64,000 nucleotides of DNA from assembly GCF_007655135.1 (NCBI RefSeq), contig NC_045134.1, forward strand, positions 11,118,982 to 11,182,981, given 5' to 3'. Below, piece by piece: positions 35,691 to 47,555 of this stretch. The translations under genes were made by a program, and so were the position numbers. Position 1 is the stretch's first letter. Each line of letters opens with the position of its first letter. Source of the stretch: Punica granatum (taxonomy: Eukaryota > Streptophyta > Magnoliopsida > Myrtales > Lythraceae). The notes beneath the pieces are model-generated. The model was given only the letters and a program-made list of their open reading frames with translations. It searched no databases and was not told the origin of the DNA.

Positions 35691-35873
35691 CTGCATGCTC
35701 GAGTAGAGGATGCAGCCAAAGACTTCAGAAGCGCCCCAATTTGATAGCAATGATTGACATGGAATTTCCGATAACAGTCTTCTCCCTCTTACTTTGGATA
35801 TGTGGGGATGTTATACCTGATGCAGAAATGTAAAAGTCAGGATGAACCTGAGGGGATGGACCCCTAAACAGAT

Positions 35874-35990
35874 AAGTAGTCGGGACGTACCCGAAGTGCA
35901 GGAAAGTAGTCGGGACGTACTCGAAATGCGGGAAAGTAGTCGGGACGTACCCGAAATGCGGGAAAGTAGTCGGGACGTACCCGAAGGGTT
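35874..35990 (-). repeat. 30-bp tandem repeat, block 1 (4 units)
   Basis: Units of AAGTAGTCGGGACGTACCCG plus AAATGCGGGA. Each contains TCGGG-ACGTA-CCCGA, a 5-bp stem with a 5-base loop. Confidence 0.85.
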
Positions 35991-36130
35991 TGCAATATGC
36001 ACGGGGCGCATACCGAATGAACAACATGGTTCAAAGGCGCCTACCCAATGGACTTGCGGGGTGCGGGGCGTGTTGCCCGGCGGGTTTGCAAGGTGCGGGG
36101 TGTTTTGCCCGGCGGTTTGCATGGTGCAGA

Positions 36131-36222
36131 AAAGTAGTCGGGACGTACCCGAAGTGCGGAAAAGTAGTCGGGACGTACCCGAAGTGCGGGAAAGTAGTCG
36201 GGACGTACCCGAAATGCAGAAA
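36131..36222 (-). repeat. 30-bp tandem repeat, block 2 (3 units)
   Basis: Same unit as block 1, separated from it by about 140 bp that includes a GGGGTG-TTGCCCGGCGG duplicate. Confidence 0.85.
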
Positions 36223-37207
36223 AGTAAATTGCATGGGATGCATTGCAAAAAGTAAATGCAAACGTTGGGGTGTTGCGTGAGGTGTGGAAAGAATCATTGT
36301 GATTCCTCTATCACTGAGCTTGTCCGTGCTGCAATCGATGTGGTGGCAGAATGCTTCGTTACTTGCCAACTGATTGCGATGCAACTGAGTGCCTGGAGTG
36401 CTGCTTTGAAGATTCTTCTTTTGGGTTGAGATTGTCACCTGTCACATGAAGTAGAGATGAATCGATCTTGGGGAGACATCTTCCAAGGAGCTTTGATTTG
36501 TCGGAGGCAGGCGTTGATGCTGGGACGAAGTCATTTCACTGAAGCCTTACCTCTGTGGCAGTGATGCGTTTGATCTGCCGAAAGTCGGGCTCGCCGCTAG
36601 GCAGTTACCTATTGGGCTGCCGGAAACCGGCTTTGCTGTTGAGGAATGATTATGCTTTGCCAGAGGCCAGCTCTGCTGCTTGGGCGGTCATGCTTTGACC
36701 TGCAAGAAGTTCGCCGAAAGTCGGTGTCTTGTATTGCGAGACTCGAGCTCTAAGACAGAGCGCCTACGTATCCCATGGAACCGGGAATCAGAGTCTGTCG
36801 TAGTTCATGCTGTTTGCAGTACCTGTGATCCTGACATTACTAGTAAATCATGTGAGAAATACTAACAAGTGATAGATACAGGTAAGCATGAAAATGTTGT
36901 TGCAACACGCAGATCTTCAGTTTTGGGTCACCTAAGTGACTCGTGAAGAATTTTGCTTTAATAATGTAGATGGGTCTCGTTCTCGGAGGCCTAGATGCGT
37001 GGCCTCCATGGGCTCCCATTAGTTATGTATTGGGCATATCGAGACATCCCCGACAATGCCCTAGCAGCTCTATCGGTTGTTCGACGCACCCGTCGGCTTT
37101 GAACCCTTCTCAATAGGGTACCGTAGGGCGGCTGCATTTGCAACTCGTTTGGAGATTTCTGTTTAGATTTGATCAGACTCGGTCTGACCATTTCCAGAAT
37201 GCTATGA

Positions 37208-37630
37208 CTAGACCTCGGAAAGGAATGTCTGGGATTTCGGCTTTGTAGTAGCCTGTTGAAGGGTGGCTGTGACCCATTTTGGGGTTTTGCAAAGACAAAG
37301 AGAAAAGAGAAAGCTTAGAGGAACGCGCTGCCCTAAGCTAAAAGGATACACGAGTTCACGCCTGCAGCGAGATGTACCCCTTTTCCTCTGTTCTTTTGTT
37401 GTGTAGACTATCCCAAACTGCTTGGATGGCACGCTCGGTTTGCCCACTGTGCTTGAGGAGGAATCCGCGCTGAACGGTTGAGCTGTATTAGAGGGCTGAT
37501 CGAGGATCATGTTGGAGTAGATAATCTGGCCACTTCCGTTGATGATCCCTAGTTCGCACGATGTGTGAGGAACCAGGGAGTCATTTTTATCCATCTCTCG
37601 TTTAACTCTCCTTTTGCTACGGTCACTCAC
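37208..37630 (-). CDS. Possible small second ORF of element B (140 codons)
   Basis: In sense with the element. Its N-terminal half aligns in frame with an ORF of element A at 50323-50544: both start near RSKRRVKREM and share an NG-GQ-IYSN block and SSTVG. A's version then stops after 73 codons. No domain recognised. The match may merely follow DNA homology, so coding status is unproven. Confidence 0.2.
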   Translation of the reverse strand: MSDRSKRRVKREMDKNDSLVPHTSCELGIINGSGQIIYSNMILDQPSNTAQPFSADSSSSTVGKPSVPSKQFGIVYTTKEQRKRGTSRCRRELVYPFSLGQRVPLSFLFSLCLCKTPKWVTATLQQATTKPKSQTFLSEV

Positions 37631-39494
37631 CTCGGGGCCGTACCTCTCAACCTAAAGGAGATGAGCTCTCCTTTTGCCACGACCGCCCTAGAGGGTTTCC
37701 GGTCGTGCCTCTCTTTTGCCCTAGCTTTTGCCTAGGCCGCCCCAAAAGGGGTTTTCGACCTAGCGGGCTCGATTCTTTTATCTCTCGAGTTTGTAAGGGC
37801 GAAGGGTTCGAAGGATTCAACCTCCGAGTGCATTGTGTTCTGTCTCAGTCGAGGAGTTGTGTCTGCTGCTTCCCCTTTTATTTTTTATTTTTTTATTTTT
37901 TTCGGGGTTTATTGACTGCTTTTAAATTGGCGGGGCCGGTGCTTTTGGTGAACGTCGGCGTTGCCTTGTTTTGTTCTTTGGCGGGTTTTTCCCACGTCTT
38001 TTCTCTCTCTCTTCATTGGCGGGTTTTTCCCACTTCTTTCGCTCTGTTTTTTTTTTCTTTGCAGCTGGGGTTTGTTTTGTGCCCCGTGTCTTTGTTTGAA
38101 ACTCCTCGACTTTGTATCGCCGAGGCCACTTTGGTGTGCTTTGCCTCGTGGAGACTTGTTGTGTGTTGCTAGCCCTATTTTGTGAGGACCGGCTTTCTTG
38201 GAAGTTTGACTCCCGTGCACTCGAAAGTTGAACTTCGCGTCATTTGCCCTTGCAATCTTCAGGTGAATTCCCCTATAATCTAGAAGGAAAATACAAAATT
38301 GCCATAGGGAATCAGTGGCCGGGGTTGTCTTGGTGCTTGTTGTGGAGGAGGCCTGGTCTTGACGCAAATGACCAGGAGCGTTCTAACGTCACTTGCTGGA
38401 GTGACCCACTATGGCGACCTCGGGGCGAACTTCCACCAGGGAGGCCCCAGTGTACGTCGCTTGCCGAGGTTGTGTTGGCGCGAACTTCAACCGGGGATGC
38501 CCCAGTGTACGTCGCTTGGAAATGCTTATCGTGGGTGGATGATGTCCGAGGTGTTCTCGGTGCAAGTGTTGAACGCGAATGCCCCGGTCTTTATCGTCGA
38601 TGTGACTTGTGGTGGGCGGTTTGTGCAACTGTCGCCCCTGATCGTCTCATGTCGTCAATGTCAATTGAAATGGTTGTATTGATGGCATATGGCTCGCTCA
38701 GTTGGTTTTGTCTTTAGCTTTGTAAGGGGTACCTCCGTGCCGAGCCCCTTCCCTGTCAAAGTATAAGGGAGGAGGCTCGAGAGGAGTTCTCGGAAGGCGT
38801 GAGCTTGTGCATCACTCTTCGCCTGTGACCGGCGTGTCCCTGTAAAAGATGACAAAGAAGATGGTGTGTTAGGCGACTATGCAGGGGGATATGTGGTAAG
38901 AAATATGGGGTGGACCCATGGGAAAATCCCTTTTGTCCCGCACGCGACCCATGGGGTGTCGCGTGTGGATGTCATTTGTTTCCGGGAATGTAGTCATCAC
39001 CACTCTGGAGTGGTTAGACCGTGACTGAGGTCACATAAGCATATTTTCCCTAATTGCGAGTAGGCTTGCGCAGCCGTCCTAGGGAAGGCTCGAGGAGCCG
39101 GGTCTCGTGAGGACAGGCGAGTCGAACAGGTCCAACAGGACTAATAGGGCGTCGCAAAGACTGTCCTAATGCTCCATTGAAGGATTTGTTCATCTCGGGA
39201 GCCCATTTGTGGGAATGCATTTGAATGAAAGCAACAGAGAGTTTAAAGAAAACTGCGCGTGTTGCCCCAGTATTCAATCAGTGACCCCAACGGAGGTGGA
39301 TGAGATCCATTTTTTTGATCGGAGGCATGATCGTGCTGGTATCTCCTACGACTGAGGGTTGGGTCATGCTCTGTTTGTGGAGCTGTCACTTTCGGTCTTT
39401 GTAGTGGAAGGATTAGACTTGCTCCTCGGAGTATCGCTTGGATGAATTTGAATCCAAGTCGATTTTTGGATTTCAGATGAGCCTGAAAGCAGTA

Positions 39495-39640
39495 AATGCG
39501 AGGCGTCAAAACCTAAAGGCAGTAACTGCCGGGCCGGAGCCCAAAAGTGGGGCCGAAGCCCGATAGTGGCCGAAGCCCAAAAGTGGGGCCAAAGCCCGAT
39601 GCGGGGCCAAAGTCCGATGCGGTAAATGCGGGGTCGATAG
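39495..39640 (-). repeat. Hairpin-bearing short repeats in element B
   Basis: Repeated GCCCAAAAGTGGGGCCGAAGCCC-like units of about 20-30 bp. Each has GGGC and GCCC around a four-base loop (CGAA or CGGA). Their position matches the larger array at 51920-52588 of element A. Confidence 0.6.
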
Positions 39641-40142
39641 GAAAGTGCAAGAAATGTGAAAGCAAAGGTCAATGCTAAGGAATAGCGCAGGGCGCTGCAA
39701 GGCGGTGACTCTGATTTACTTGCGGTATTGCTCTGTGGAGCAAGGATGGGGACTTAGTGTTGAAATCCCAAGGAGCCGGATGAGAGACGTTTGTTGTCTC
39801 AATTGTGGTCGCTCAGTATTCATGCTGTCTTCTTGTTGAGAATTTCCTGCAATAGGAAAAGAAAACAATGAAGGAGCATGAACTGTTCAGGATTTCAATG
39901 CAAGAGTGTAAGAAAGCGAACTGGCCTGGTAGGTGTCGTGCGAGCACACCGAGAGACATGCATTGATTCTTTGAGCGTGCGTGCATGAGTTAGTGTGAAC
40001 ATGCTTGGACATGTATGAGGCACGCTTAATCGTTGGTAGATGCGTGGGGTCATGTGGAGAGATGTGCGTCCAATCATGCGATGATGCTCTCTGTTAGTAA
40101 GAAGTTGTTGTTGGTTAGTTTCGCCTTGGAAGGTGGGTCAGC

Positions 40143-40445
40143 CCTCGGTCCATAGCTCGCCTTGCCATGGAGGAAGAGTGAAGGCCGCAGGTGGCCTGCC
40201 CGCGAAGGTTGGCACGACTCGCCGGTCATGTGGGGTGGGTGGCCGGGATGGACGGCTTCTGGTCATAGCACATCTCGCTATGGAGAAGTGAAGACCGCGG
40301 GTGGTCTACCCGCAAAGGTTGGCACGACTCGCCTGTCGTGCGAGGTGGGTGGCCGGGCTGGACGGCTTCTGGTCATAGTACATCTCGCTATGGAGAAGTG
40401 AAGACCGCGGGTGGTCTACCCGCAAAGGTTGGCACAACTTGTCTA
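40143..40445 (-). repeat. 110-bp tandem repeat, about 2.7 units
   Basis: The markers GCAGG-TGG-CCTGC (40187) and GCGGGTGGTCTACCCGC (40297 and 40407) recur every 110 bp with the shared AAGGTTGGCACGACTCGCC and GGCTTCTGGTCATAG. Not seen in element A. Confidence 0.85.
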
Positions 40446-40671
40446 TCGTGTGGAAATGCGTTGTAGCCGCAAGACAATAAATATATCAAATGTATGCAAT
40501 GCATGAGTTTTGAAAGCTAATGTTGTCGTTCGCATCGATTCAAAGAGTTTAAAATACAATGCAGTTTGGAAAATAAATCCTTAAGTCGATCTTCCATCCC
40601 GCTCGGGGCACAAGTGAACATTGCCACGGAAAACACCAATTCCAGGCGAAAGCCTAGTGGAGATATCTATC

Positions 40672-42162
40672 CTAAGATGGGTGGGGACCTCCATGAGTCC
40701 TCTTCTTGGATCTCTCCAAGGTAGCGTTTGCACGTGCCAACTCCTGATCGCGTCTCTGTAACTCGGCGCGTGCTTGGGCGAGCTCCCTTTGAAGCTGGCG
40801 CTGATCGATGAGTTGCTCATCTTTCTCGGCGACCTCCCAACGAAGGCGGTCCCTCTCAGACCTGAGGCTAGTGAGTTTCGCTTGGACGGCGATGCTCGAA
40901 GTTGAGGGTGCCCCATATGGTGTGCTATCCTCAAGTTGTGGAGAGCTGGTGAAATCTTCGTGTACAAACGAACTCCGTCGGTAGAAACGGAGGATGTACT
41001 CTTCCGTAGCCTGAAAATCCCGTTCATCCTGAGTAGGGTGTTCGAGAAAGTAAGGTAGCTCTGTGACCGCAGTGCGCCATGCGGATAGGACCTGTTGGAT
41101 ACCACTTTGGCAATCTACGGACGTCTGATCCTCCCGCCAAGTGTGTTCAAACCTAGTCCGTGCCGTGTCCTCGGGGACTGTCTGTAGGCTACCGAACTGC
41201 CTCATTACTCGCGACGGGAAGTAAGTGGTGGACCCCGCATGGCTCAAAAGTGGGATTCCGTTAAAATCATGGGATCTAAGGGCCATGGGTCCGGGTGGCA
41301 TCCACGCGGCACGCCACTTAAAGCCCTTGGGTGATATTTCACGAAAAATTTTGATCCACTCGGCAACCTTGCGTTCTTCCACGTGCACTAAAGGTAGTAA
41401 TCGAGAAATGATCGACTCCGAGTGGTTGAAAAACAGGACTGGGGGCACGAGGCCAAAGGGGCTTGCATGGCTCTGTAGCCAAATTTGCAAAAGGATTGGG
41501 GACCCCCTCAACCTTCGATTAGCTGTTCGCGTAACGCGGTCGAGCGACCGAATGGTCTCAGCCACTAGGGCTACCTCGTACCCGCGGCCTCCGACCACTT
41601 GGAGGATGACGCTAGCCAAAGCTGCGTCAATGCGATCGACTGCGCTAGGGAATAAAAGGGTTCCAAAAATAAGGAGCAAAACTGCATGACATAAGTTTGC
41701 TTGAAAAATGTCCCCTCGAACCTCGCGTGCTTGTGATTCGATAAAGCAGAGAAGTTTCGTGGTTACTATCTCAATGCCTCCGGAGTTTGCAAGTTCGGCA
41801 TGCAGTTGATATCTGTGCACCCTGAGTAGGCGCGAGACTAAGACCAATCGAGTAGTACGGAGGTTAGGCTCCACAATGCCGTGGGAAATAGCAGTCCTGC
41901 CAATGAGGGTCCGATACTCCTCAATGATAGGCGTAAGCTCTGTACCCTGAATGTTGAAGACCGCATGGGTTGGATCCCAGAACGTCACAGCTGCTCCTAG
42001 GAAATTCCAATCTACTCGGCGTGTGGAGAGCATGGGCACATCTCCGACGAAGGAAGTGATATAGTTTCGGTCAATTTGACGCAAGCTGGTCCATATGTGA
42101 CTGATCTGCTCAAGCGGTGGCGTGATTCTATCGAGGTGCAGAAAGGAAGCCGAATGCGACAT
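40672..42162 (-). CDS. Element B ORF, intact, 496 residues, DUF7745-like with C-terminal coiled coil
   Basis: The only long ORF of a pol-less LTR element. Residues about 1-400 form a globular part rich in Trp, Leu and Arg, resembling from memory the plant retroelement-associated DUF7745 family (not checked by search). Residues about 425-487 are heptad-rich with many Glu, Arg and Gln, a likely coiled coil, followed by a basic tail (KKR). No zinc knuckle, protease or catalytic motif is seen. The start ATG follows the leader string TGGTAAGGG, and the same start and stop context is kept in element A. A capsid-like or packaging role is only an inference from its position after the primer site and its coiled coil. 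A's copy has stops and frameshifts; this one has none. Confidence 0.8.
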   Translation of the reverse strand: MSHSASFLHLDRITPPLEQISHIWTSLRQIDRNYITSFVGDVPMLSTRRVDWNFLGAAVTFWDPTHAVFNIQGTELTPIIEEYRTLIGRTAISHGIVEPNLRTTRLVLVSRLLRVHRYQLHAELANSGGIEIVTTKLLCFIESQAREVRGDIFQANLCHAVLLLIFGTLLFPSAVDRIDAALASVILQVVGGRGYEVALVAETIRSLDRVTRTANRRLRGSPILLQIWLQSHASPFGLVPPVLFFNHSESIISRLLPLVHVEERKVAEWIKIFREISPKGFKWRAAWMPPGPMALRSHDFNGIPLLSHAGSTTYFPSRVMRQFGSLQTVPEDTARTRFEHTWREDQTSVDCQSGIQQVLSAWRTAVTELPYFLEHPTQDERDFQATEEYILRFYRRSSFVHEDFTSSPQLEDSTPYGAPSTSSIAVQAKLTSLRSERDRLRWEVAEKDEQLIDQRQLQRELAQARAELQRRDQELARANATLERSKKRTHGGPHPS

Positions 42163-42714
42163 CCCTTACCAATATGTAAAGAAGATCAGCTTAAGACTCA
42201 TCAATGCGAATGACACCCTAATTTTGAAAACTGTATGATGCATGAGTGCGAAAAATAAATGCCCATGGCTTAATAAAATTACAAGGTACATGTACACCGC
42301 TCTTGAAATGGAAAAAGACTCAAGTGGCTCGTAGGCCGACTCGATAGACTGTTGCCGAAGTCGGGTAGAAGGCTTGCATGGAAGCATAGCACGATGCATG
42401 GTTCAGTGCTACAGGGACCGTGCTACCTAGGGATGGAGGCCCCCGACTCAAGGGTATCAATTCCTTGAAATCGGGCGGGATTCTTTTCAAGGCCTAAGCG
42501 ATAGTCGAACCGCGCGCCGTACCCCTACTTCGAACCCCTGTCTAACCTAGCTTCCTAGATTGCCGCTCGTGGGATTTCAAGCGTGGTACCTAAATCCACT
42601 AGAATGATGCAATGCGAGTGCAGAAAAGTAAATGTGCAAGAAAAGTAAATGTACGGAAAGCGATAAATAAACATGCAAGCAAGCAAACGGATCGAGCCTG
42701 AACCCACTAAGTAT
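42163..42714 (-). other. Leader of element B
   Basis: About 550 bases between the primer site and the ORF. Uninterrupted counterpart of the split leader of element A. Confidence 0.7.
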
Positions 42715-42733
42715 GTCCCCAGTGGAGTCGCCA
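42715..42733 (-). promoter_or_regulatory. Primer-binding site of element B (tRNA-Arg type)
   Basis: The - strand reads TGGCGACTCCACTGGGGAC, identical to element A, three bases after the LTR end. Confidence 0.75.
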
Positions 42734-42736
42734 AGC

Positions 42737-45700
42737 TGTACGGACCCGAATGTGGACTCTCGTCGGGGCCCGCATTGCGCGCTTTTGGATCGCGCGGCTT
42801 GGGAGTGTCCACCTTCCCGTGGGGACGCGTGACGGACACGCGTGAGAGAAGGAGTCGCCACTTATCATTTTACGACCCGTAGGTCGAGGGCGGATAAGTT
42901 ACCCGGGTCTAGGGTTATGGAACACCTAGTTTGTTGTTAAGGCATTGATCTGTGCGGAACCGGAAAATCCGTGTTCGGGGGTTCATGTTACGTGCGGGCC
43001 TATATCCCGCACGCCCTTTCGGTACTCTGGTTTGCTAGGCTTGCATTTTTGTTTTATTTACCGCATGAATTAGGCTGCACTCGGCTCACACGTTTTGACA
43101 CCGTAGATTCGGTGAATTAAACGATGTCGGTTGAGAAGTCGAGAGAGAAGTAAACTCGTATGTCGGGGAGTTGCTTCACAATCTTGCGTTACAGTTCATC
43201 GAACCATGGAGGTTGAATCCCTACGTGAACCAAAACCGCGAGATCTTGGATTTACTTGTGTCTGGGCAAGCGCTAGACCGATTCGACTAATTCGACTCTC
43301 GGACCGTTCGCTCACCGACTGGAATTCTTACAGAACAAATGTACAAAATAAAAGTCCTTACAATGCTCTCGAAAAAAATAAATACAAATTACAAATGGCC
43401 GAATTCCAGTCGACTCGCGTTCGATTATTATTCCACTCTAACTCACCGTGAGTTTAGGGAAAAAGACCGAAGAACTGAAATTCAATAGACGCTCTCACTG
43501 AATAGGGCGTTGGACCCTGTGAGTGTTGATTAGGGCGTTGAACCCTGTGCTCGATGATTAGGGCGTTGAACCCTAATATTATTCGGCCTAGGGATCAGGC
43601 TCGACCCGCATGGCAAACAGGTGCGGAAAGATAACACGCAACATCTTAATAATAGACAAAGTGTTTGTCATTATCGAGTGTACGTGTTTTAACAAGTTGT
43701 TAATCCGGGGTATTTTGGCATGCAAATCCTACCCTAGACAAACCAGCACGTGCCAATGTTTTAGCATTCGGCTTTGTTTTGAGAACCTGACAAAGAGAGT
43801 CAAATCTCATGTGTGTGGATTAATTTTACAGTTGTTCTGTATTGTGACACTGAATTTCCACTGAATTAGCCAAACTCGTGTTTTGACTCTAGATTTGGAA
43901 TCTAGAATTCCTCCTAACCATTATCTAGTGTTTGGTTAGGTCGAGTGAAAGGTTAATCAGCATTTTGCATGTTTTCTGACAGAGATAACCATTCTAGTTA
44001 CCCGAGTCTATGTTAGGATGACAGAAACTCATCAGTTAGATAAGAAAAGGCTATGCAGATGAACCTGCACCTGAACAGGTAGCCCATTCTTATCCCGTAC
44101 TGTAGTGTTTCCGTCATGCTAACCTTAAGAGTGTCGTTGAATTGTGAAATGACGATTTTGCCCTTTATTTGAAAATTGTTTTCAGAAAAGGGGAAACATC
44201 GCAGTGCGGGCCACCTCGGCCTGTAGCCGGTGTCGACCAATTCCCTGGATCGTCCAGGGTTATGCAAGAACCCCGAAAAAGCCAAAGAACCGGTCGGTCT
44301 GCCCGGAAGTGATCTAGAAAGATCTTCTGCATCATGACCTGAGTTACCTGGAATCAGGTAAAAACTCAAGTTGAGACACAGAAGCCCTTTTCAGACGTCC
44401 ATGCTACATCGGACCGCGCGTTTCGGGTTTTGAAATTGATAAGTTTGAAAAGGGCACCGATGTCATTTGACAACTCATCGACGCGAGTTATCAGTTAATG
44501 GCCAATTCGTGTAAACTTTATCAGTGTAAAGTGGGTTTAATCATGTGAGCGTCCCGATTAACCCGTTTGTGGAATTGATGCTTAAGGGTTATGCCGAATG
44601 CATTAATTGTGAAAACGATTCACGACTCGACGACCAAGACGATTCCATAAGGATCGAGGATAATTTGGTCCAATGACCGAAACTACCCTCATAACCGAAT
44701 GGACCTGAATGAGTCATCGATACCCGAATCCATGCATGCTTTGTTTTGAAATGACATTTTCATGCGATATTGCGATGATAATGTAAATTGCAAATTACAC
44801 GAAAGCCGAGAACATACTCGAAACGGGAAGAGGAAGCCTCATGCAACCCGTACGAGTCTAAGAGGCTCTCGGCCACTTCTCTTTGGAGATAGCCGAGAAG
44901 TCCCATGGCCCGAAAGGGGTTCCACGAGGTTTACCCGTCTCATTTCGAATCATTTCTCGCATGCTCAAACGACACACATGATAAATGACACGATTAAACG
45001 AAAATCGGTATTGCCATGATTTGAATAACGCATTCGAAGATGCAAACATGCACAAACAAGTTATTTAAGGAATCGATAAAACAATACCGACTTCATGCAT
45101 GTAAGAAAACACGAGAAGACTCGGGAATCGAACTTGGATCGGGCTAAGAAGGCCGTTTATAACCCGAGGAAAGCAAGCCAAGTCTCGGTTACCTCTTCTT
45201 GAGGCAAACCCGAGAGCTCTTTTGCTTATTTCGGGTCGGGAAGGTCTTCCGAGGGTCGATCCAAACGTTTCCCGACATGCTAACATGTTAATCGAGGATA
45301 AACATGCATGATATAATGTAAAAAGTGCATAAACATGAAGTCTTGCAAGTGAACATGCTTTGTGCACCATATTACTCCATAGCCATGCAAATAATGTAAA
45401 AAGCCCTAACTCCTCTAAGTCAAGAGTGATTTACCTAGCCTCGGGATACGAGGAAAGAGTCGGGGAAGTGTTCGAGAGTCGGGTGACTCGGTTGAACGCT
45501 TGAAAGAATGCTCGGGTGCAAGGACATGCACGTTCGGGGAGCTAGGTGCACGGGAGGCCGGCTGGCGGGCGCGGGCGCGCGGCTGGACGCGCGAGTGTGC
45601 GGCTACGGGTGCACTGTTCACCCGAGAGCACGATCTACACCCGAAATGAGGGAATCAACCTGAAATGATGAGCAAATGACTTCAAACCAAAAATCTAATT

Positions 45701-47555
45701 TCATGAATGAACTCCTTGGGTCCAAAACATGTGGTCCATGGAGTTTGAGAAGTTTTGAACTTAAGTCGGGATGATGAACATCGGCTTCCGACTTAAGAAA
45801 CTCAAAGCTTTCTTCGGGTTTGCTTCGATTTTTCTCTCTTGGTTTTGAAGTGTTGAAGCTTGCTGGTTCTTGGCTATGGAGTTGAGAGCTTTTCTTGAGG
45901 GAGAAAGCTTGGAGAGAGTGTGCAAGAGGAGAAGTGATTATCTTAATCACTTTTGGGCCATTTATAGGCAAAGCTAATGACACAATTAGCAAAAGCAAGT
46001 GCTCTTAACCCCCATGCTTAGAAAATATCAAGCCTCATCCTCTTCCATTGCATTAATGAAGAAGAGATAAGACATTGATGAGCATTGATGGAGGCTTGAG
46101 TGTTGTCTTCAAACTCTTGGATATTTTCAAGCAAGAGTGCAAGTTGGCTTCTTGCATTGAAGAAGAAGAAGAAGCTTCTAGAGTAAAGGGTGACTCATCT
46201 TGAGTAGCCCGTGGGTTCCACGACCGAAGAGGAGAAACCGGGAAAAAGCTCGGGTCTCGATTGATCGCGCATTCGAAGTTCGTGGTTTGAATTGAACGTC
46301 GAATTATCGATATACGCGAGGAAATGGATTTAATGAGTCCGAGATTGGCATTTTCCGTGAGAAATTGCCAAATGTTTGTATGAGGCTTGGAAGCCGGTTT
46401 TGCTCCTTTTATGCATTCAGAGCGAGGTTACCCACTTCTGACAGCATATCTTGTATCTGCATCCCACGTCGGTCATTTTGACATAAATTGTCAAATTACG
46501 TAAGCCCTTGTCCCTTAAGCCGGTAAATACAAATATGGAGTCGGAGATGTCCTAGGAGGCCGAAACTGGATTTCTCAGATTGCTTTCTGAGTTTCTTGGG
46601 CGATCCGGAGATTACTGCGATCTCTGTTTACTGAGATTGGGCCTCTAAGGATATGAAAAGTGCATCTGAGACCCTTAAAGTACTGCTCGAGGGGTCTAGA
46701 TGAGTTGTGTGGTTCATTCCGACAATTCCACATTGAGCCTTGAGAAGGCTAGCATTGTGTAAGGTAAGCATCCGGCGTCAAGTTTCCCCAAAGAGGACCT
46801 CCGGATATGGATTTTCACTGAAAATGGCCTTTTGTGCCCCTCGGAGGTTACTCGGGAAACCGTGAAGGGTTTTGCTGTCTGTTTTGCCCAATTGCGAATG
46901 TCCACTGGAGTTTTCAGGGCAATGTAGTGTGAACTTCGTTTGCCGTAATTCCATCAGACCAGTCTCCGGTTACGCTCTTCCGAAGAAGGGTATGCCCGTT
47001 TTGTCATTCGGAAGTCATTTAGAGTGTCTGTATGGCTTCTAAAAGACAATATGAAGCATTGCTCGTGCTCTGTATGATTGAGGGGCATGGCCGCATCTGA
47101 TATTTGGAATTAACTTTTCTTCGAGAAACCGGCATTTTTGGACTTCCACTGAAAAGTTGTCTGTATACAGAAAGTTGTTCTGTATAGAGCAGATGATTTG
47201 CAAAATGCCTTTGGGGACACTTTTCATCTGTTTGGCATTGGAGTGGATTTTTGGGGTCCAATATTGGCTGTCTTCCGATGATCGAGCGAACTATTGGAAA
47301 ATAGAACTGTCCGTGTGATATACTGAAAATGCCGGTTTTGGATATTGCTGAGCTCTCTAGTCACTCTATTACCCTTTGGTGACCCCTGGAGTCCTTCTGT
47401 CATATGCATGTGTCATTTGCCCGATTTTGCCGACTTGAGGATGAATAGTGATTTTCTGCTCTGTTAAGTCGTTTTTCTGTATTCTGCTCAGGTTGTGGCT
47501 TGGATCATTACTGATATCATCGTTTGGAAAGGTGAGCCAAAATGGGGTGCTGACA
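42737..47555 (-). repeat. 5' LTR of element B
   Basis: 4,819 bp; one base longer than the 3' LTR because of a G-run difference near 42980. A TATA-like GCATAAAAGG lies near 46416-46404 on the - strand. Confidence 0.9.

Larger units (their letters stand above)
35691..40671 (-). other. Non-coding 3' interior of element B
   Basis: About 5 kb between the ORF stop and the polypurine tract. It is homologous, with large length changes, to 48120-52590 of element A. It holds several tandem repeats (annotated separately) and no retroviral domain. A weak 140-codon ORF lies at 37208-37630. Confidence 0.7.
30857..47555 (-). mobile_element. Complete LTR element B, non-autonomous, 16,699 bp
   Basis: Near-identical LTRs of 4,818 and 4,819 bp surround a 7.06-kb interior. 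A perfect 5-bp target duplication ATGAG lies at 30852-30856 and 47556-47560. On the - strand: LTR, primer-binding site, leader, one intact ORF, about 5 kb non-coding with tandem repeats, polypurine tract, LTR. No protease, integrase or reverse transcriptase is present, so it resembles a large retrotransposon derivative mobilised in trans. LTR divergence is roughly 1%. Confidence 0.93.

Noticed and set aside
36680..36865. ORFs scattered through the non-coding interior of element B
   Set aside because: Short, mostly on the antisense strand of the element, and not kept in element A.
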